Source of the DNA: Epiperipatus broadwayi
Lineage: Eukaryota; Onychophora; Udeonychophora; Euonychophora; Peripatidae
Length of the DNA stretch: 64,000 bases
Reading direction: 5' to 3'
Assembly: GCA_028023455.1 (NCBI GenBank)
Contig: JAQFVV010012545.1
Location: 2,693,001 to 2,757,000, forward strand
Shown here: positions 60,069 through 64,000 of the stretch, piece by piece
How the letters are laid out: each line of letters opens with the position of its first letter
Position numbering within the stretch: position 1 is the first letter of the stretch
Notes under the pieces: model-generated
Told to the model about the DNA's origin: nothing
What the model saw: the letters and a program-made list of their open reading frames with translations, nothing else
Databases searched by the model: none
Position numbers and translations under genes: made by a program

Positions 60069-60383
60069 TTTAGCTTTTTCTAAGAATATCCCTAAATAGT
60101 AATAATAATATGACATCTTTTATGTGAAAACATTAGAATTAACAATATATATATATATTATATTTTGATTTGCTGAACCACATTTGCTTCCAATTAGTTT
60201 CAATAATCAATATTTTTCATTTGAATATGCAATTATGCATACTTATATCTATGTAAAAATTAATTATAAATAGTTAATAACCTTTAAAACAAAAGTGTCT
60301 CCAATAACTCTTCATAGAGAACATTAAAAGATAAGGCATTATTTAGTCATCAGACTTTTCAATTACCAAGCTGTTTAACATTC

Positions 60384-60632
60384 TTGTTTTCTCCATTAAA
60401 GATTTCTAGATACCCATTTACTGATCCACACTGGATGTTATCTAGATTATTTATGAATCACCCTAAGTTTACTTTATCTGTATCTGAACTCTTGTCTGGA
60501 TTTGAGTCAAGTGTGGTCATGGCAAAAAGTAGCATTACCATTTCATTATTAGATCATTTCACAAATAAAGATATAGGGATAAAAAGAGTAAAAAAAAATT
60601 ATTTTAAAAATCACCAAACAATTTTTTATTAA
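60384..60632 (+). other. Open frame of unknown origin, possible exon
   Basis: A non-repetitive 82-codon frame, preceded by a pyrimidine-rich tract and AAAG at about 60396-60401, encoding SRYPFTDPHWMLSRLFMN and later SLLDHFTNKDIG. It has no ATG near its start, and ends in poly-lysine AT-rich sequence. I do not recognise the product. It could be an exon of an unseen plus-strand gene or an old transposon piece. Confidence 0.25.
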
Positions 60633-61329
60633 TTTAAAAATGGAAATACATTTAAAATAAACACTACTTAAAAACATGTTAGTCTGAATAATATATGAGA
60701 GCAACATTGTTATAATAAATGGTGTGGAATACAATGAAGTAAACAAATACTAGTTATTTGAAACTAAACAAATACTATTAATATATTAAAATATTCCATG
60801 ACTTGTTAGAAATCAAAACATGTCTGACATTGATATAATTTTAAATTTGAGTTTCCCAGAAGGCAAATTTTTAAGTTGGTTGATATATATAATAAATTGA
60901 TAAATGGACCAGATAAATATTTGTAAACAATTAAATGGCTGAAATTTTGACTATGAAATCTTCCAGACCAATGACTTACTATTCAATATTTTGGATGCTT
61001 GATGTATCAATATTAATTGATGAATAATAAAGTACATGTAAAATATGAAAAATTGGAAGGAAAATTTTACAGGGATGACATTTCACGATTTGTAGCTAAT
61101 TAAGAAAGGTATATCACAAATAGATGTGGTTTGATTGGACATATATGTATAAATCCAAATAAACATAGCTTAATGTATAATGATATTGCCTATTCTTTTC
61201 ATTTATTGATAGTTGATTATTAATAATATATTATTTACAGGACGTTACAATTGTTTTCATTTTTTCTTTGTACTAGCTTGGGCTGATTTGTTGTTGTTTT
61301 CTTTCAGCCAGCAAAAACAGTTTTATTGG

Positions 61330-61359
61330 TTTTTGCATATCAATATAAAGGAGTTCCCC

Positions 61360-61391
<32 letters not shown>

Positions 61392-61412
61392 GTCAATATA
61401 AAGGAGTTCCCC

Positions 61413-61444
<32 letters not shown>

Positions 61445-61445
61445 G
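61330..61445. repeat. Tandem duplication of a 57-bp unit with (TA)n
   Basis: CAATATAAAGGAGTTCCCCT followed by (TA)n and TGCACTGT occurs twice in a row, a recent local duplication. Confidence 0.9.
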
Positions 61446-62404
61446 TGTTTATCTGACAATTTATAATTATGACATTTTACATGTAATTATATGTTAAACT
61501 ATTTCCATCAACTAGAATTAATTGTTAAATAAATTTAGTAAAATTCAAACTTTTATTTAACTTCAACTGTTTGTAATATGATACAGTTTAATGCATAATA
61601 CATTTCAAGTAGTATTAGTATTCTCTTTTCATCAACTGCTGTCATCTTCATCAGTAATAACACTAGCTTGAAAATAAAACCTGGAATCTTTAAATTCGTA
61701 AATTCTGAATTTAATACCAAGCTCAATAACATTCAAAATGATGTGGTGTATTTTAATTTGAATGTGATTATTTACATTGAATGTATTTCTAAAGACCTTT
61801 AACAATTATTGATGAAAAAAGTTCAACATATAATTACACACACACATATAAATCTTATCTCCACAAACCAATGGTATATATTTTTGATTCTAGGGAATCT
61901 ATTTGCTAATGAGACTAAAAATAGATGTCTATTGATTCATGTCAGATGCTAAGCCAGTCATTAGTTAAAAATGATGGTGATAATGATCATCAAGTCAACT
62001 TCTCTAATAGAGTGAACTAGCATGCAAAGTGCTAAATGAGAGTTTTGCATTGACAACAAAATCAATGGTTATGAGATTATAATGACAATCAAATTTTCAA
62101 TTTTGACAATTAGACATTAGTGAAATGCAGTATCATTGTTATCCATTCACTATTCACAGTTAGCCCTAGAATAGGATGACAAAGTAGATTTCTAACATTA
62201 ATGCAAATTAATGTCTAATGAGAGCTCTTCTTAAACTGCATCTTAATTTAGTATTTATAATTGTTCGGAAACATGAATATCCTCTGCGGTTTGGTGCAGT
62301 AATGGATTTATGAGTTAAGAATTTCTAAATCAAAATCCAATCGTTTCCTTGTGATACTTAATAACACAATTTACATATAAATATATATTATGTAATGTAA
62401 AAGA

Positions 62405-62475
62405 TTCGAATTCAGACTTTCACACAACCCTCAACTCTCCATGTCATCTCATATATATTACATTATATATGTGCA
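62405..62475 (-). repeat. Group C tRNA-like fragment
   Basis: ATTCGAATTCAGACTTTCAC, then ACAACCCTCAACTCTCC and ATGTCATCTCATATATATT match the inverted tRNA-like module at 42.68-42.74 kb. No hammerhead half is present. Confidence 0.6.
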
Positions 62476-62868
62476 AGTGTGTGTAAACCTGTACAGTGTA
62501 TTAATTTATATATATATTATGAAAAATGTGATCAGTTAATATACAATCAAAACAATTTTTTTCAAAAATTATTAATGCAAAATATTACCTTTAAAAAGAA
62601 GTTCGACGAAAAACAAGTTTATAATATAAAAACGAATATTATTTGATTACTTTGACAACCAGTTTAGCAAGATAGTAACTTTTTTATTCCGTTAAAAAAA
62701 AAAACTTCAAAGGCACGGAACTATATTCAACATTATGTCAAAGGTTTAAAAATAATAATAATAAAAATAAGTGACTTCCTACTATTTTTTTTAACAATAG
62801 TATTCAGTAGTGTTATATTAAAATTAAAAATAATATATGTTAGTCTCCTGAGCTCTTTGATAGTCTAG

Positions 62869-63095
62869 AACAGTCAAGCATAACTCTCCATATAGTAGTG
62901 CCATCTTGTGCTAACAAGAGCAATCAATGGATGCCAGAAGGCTTGTGCATAAAATCCCTATCTAGTGCCTACTCATCCAATATCCCCAGACTAGTTTCTG
63001 GCTTGTGGCCTTCATCAGTGAGGAGCCTTGGATAACAATTATGTGCTAGTATGAGATAGTGATCATGTGATGTTTAGTGGTTTAACAGTCAAGCA
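62869..63095 (-). mobile_element. Group B hammerhead element with target-site duplication
   Basis: AACAGTCAAGCA flanks the element (62869-62880 and 63084-63095). The enclosed 203 nt run from ATAACTCTCCATATAGTAG to CATGTGATGTTTAGTGG. It lacks the inner mirror repeat between hammerhead and 5' end that other copies have (GAGCCTTGGAT jumps to AACAATTATGTGC), so it is a shorter variant. It does not overlap any identified exon. Confidence 0.85.
62983..63024 (-). ncRNA. Type I hammerhead ribozyme, group B
   Basis: Minus strand: TCCTCA, CTGATGA, stem II (A)GGC-CACAA-GCC(A), GAA, ACTAGT, C, TGGGGA. All core bases and the GUC triplet are intact; the first stem II position is an A/A mismatch, unlike the fully paired copy at 10.6 kb. 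It may still cleave with reduced efficiency. Confidence 0.8.
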
Positions 63096-64000
63096 TTTGA
63101 CACTTCACTCTTCCGCCATCAATAATTAAGATGGAACTAATTGGCTCTTAAATACAATGAATGGGTAAATTTTGATATTCACTGATAATAACTTCAAAAT
63201 GATTAAAATAGATTTACATCAACCAATTAGTCATCACTATCAATCAACCAGCACCCTAAGCATTTGCCTGCTTATCTATTCTACCTACATGACTGTTTGT
63301 ACAATAAATGGTAGATACATTCAACAAATAAGATTGGTGTAGCAAGACAGATCTGAAAACAGACGAACAAAAAAAAAAAAGCAAATTAATAGCGATTGAG
63401 ATCCTGAAAAAAAAAAGGCAATAACAGTTTACTGAACCTTGTTATTAATAATATATTTTTAGAACCAAAATATAAATGTTTGTACATTAAAACAATTTTT
63501 TTGTTTTGAGGTCACCTTTGTAAATAATACAAACAGATTTCTCATAATTGGAATTAATGTTAGTTGAAATGAAGAGTGCTTTTAAACAGATAACATATAA
63601 GGTCCAATATTATAAATAATAAAATAGAATGATGACTGCTTGTTATGGAATTAAATATTTTAAAAACTTCAGTGTATCTTAAAGTGATGAAACCAGATTT
63701 GTATGCTTTCTGTGGTTTAGTACTGTGATAAGATGATGGAATAAGAAGTTAAAAGATTCTGGACCATTTTGTCATTTGTGGATGTTCCAATATTATACGA
63801 CTTTCCAAGCAATAAACTATTTAATTACTTTTTAATCCCATGAAGTTTCAGTGTGGCAAAATAACATATTTGAGGAAGATTTTTTGACTGAAGCTCAGTC
63901 AATTTGAGAGATTGGGCGTCACATGACCTTTTGGCTGCTCATCATTTAATTTGATAAGTTTGTCTTTTAATATGATGAAAAAAGATAAAAATGATAATTA
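63096..64000. other. AT-rich stretch, no supported gene
   Basis: No repeat family or exon recognised up to the window end. Confidence 0.5.

Larger units (their letters stand above)
59893..60117. mobile_element. Group E palindrome with a hammerhead on each arm
   Basis: Two arms of about 110 bp mirror each other around a 4-nt loop (AAGA, about 60005-60008): CTTTCTCAAATCAT on the left, ATGATTTGAGAAAG on the right. The similarity extends outward to ATGTCATATTATTATTACTA and its mirror. Each arm holds one hammerhead, so a transcript from either strand would contain one ribozyme inside a long hairpin. No protein is encoded. Confidence 0.82.

Noticed and set aside
61620-61690. CTGATGAAGATGAC and ACTACTTGAAATG on the minus strand, resembling hammerhead pieces
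   Set aside because: The pieces are too far apart for a normal stem II and stem I does not close.

Overview
This is an AT-rich window from the nuclear genome of an animal, most likely an invertebrate. The evidence is GT-AG introns, a multi-exon membrane-protein gene, Penelope-like, RTE-type, Gypsy-type and hAT-like elements, tRNA-derived short repeats and many (TA)n microsatellites. I could not place the species. It is a gene-poor, intron-rich stretch, and most long open frames come from base composition or belong to transposons.

Host gene. Four phase-compatible exons on the minus strand (42452-42518, 31887-31969, 27246-27373, 10085-10257) encode about 150 continuous residues of a multi-pass membrane protein. 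It resembles the N-terminal half of STRA6-type retinol transporters. Its introns cover most of 10-42 kb. Exons before the first and after the last of these were not found.

Mobile DNA. The dominant theme is elements that carry type I hammerhead ribozymes, found by eye from the CTGANGA core, stem II, GAAA and an NUH cleavage triplet closed by stem I. There are at least five groups: (A) a 369-nt tandem monomer arranged as an inverted dimer (1-987); (B) a dispersed element of about 200-260 nt with 12-14 nt target duplications, seen at about ten sites; (C) a chimeric repeat joining a hammerhead to a tRNA-like promoter; (D) a family with a decayed GCTCTGATGAAGAC core; (E) a near-perfect palindrome with one hammerhead on each arm (59893-60117). 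A nearly full-length Penelope-like element (34911-38112) has two 404-bp pLTRs, each with a tRNA-like segment and a decayed hammerhead, around a frame encoding reverse transcriptase plus GIY-YIG endonuclease that is broken by two stop codons. It is the natural candidate for the machinery that mobilised the ribozyme repeats (inference).

A second theme is inverted, head-to-head copies. Group A, three Penelope loci, and copies of groups B, C, D and E are each arranged as inverted pairs.

Layout: 1-2280 inverted retrozyme and inverted Penelope fragment; 2340-9360 tRNA-Gly SINE and a 3.55-kb segment with TGTAACC/GGTTACA ends; 9.3-15.7 kb group B copies, exon 4 and a Penelope fragment; 16.5-19.7 kb decayed Gypsy element; 22-31.7 kb a group B site with a damaged interior, exon 3, short duplications, a group D palindrome and a hAT-like MITE; 31.9-38.1 kb exon 2, RTE fragment and the large Penelope compound locus; 41.7-46.5 kb group B and C elements, exon 1 and an RTE fragment; 48.2-53.6 kb RTE pieces, an LTR with a primer binding site and a tRNA SINE; 57-63.1 kb a terminal-inverted-repeat element, group E palindrome and the last group B copy.
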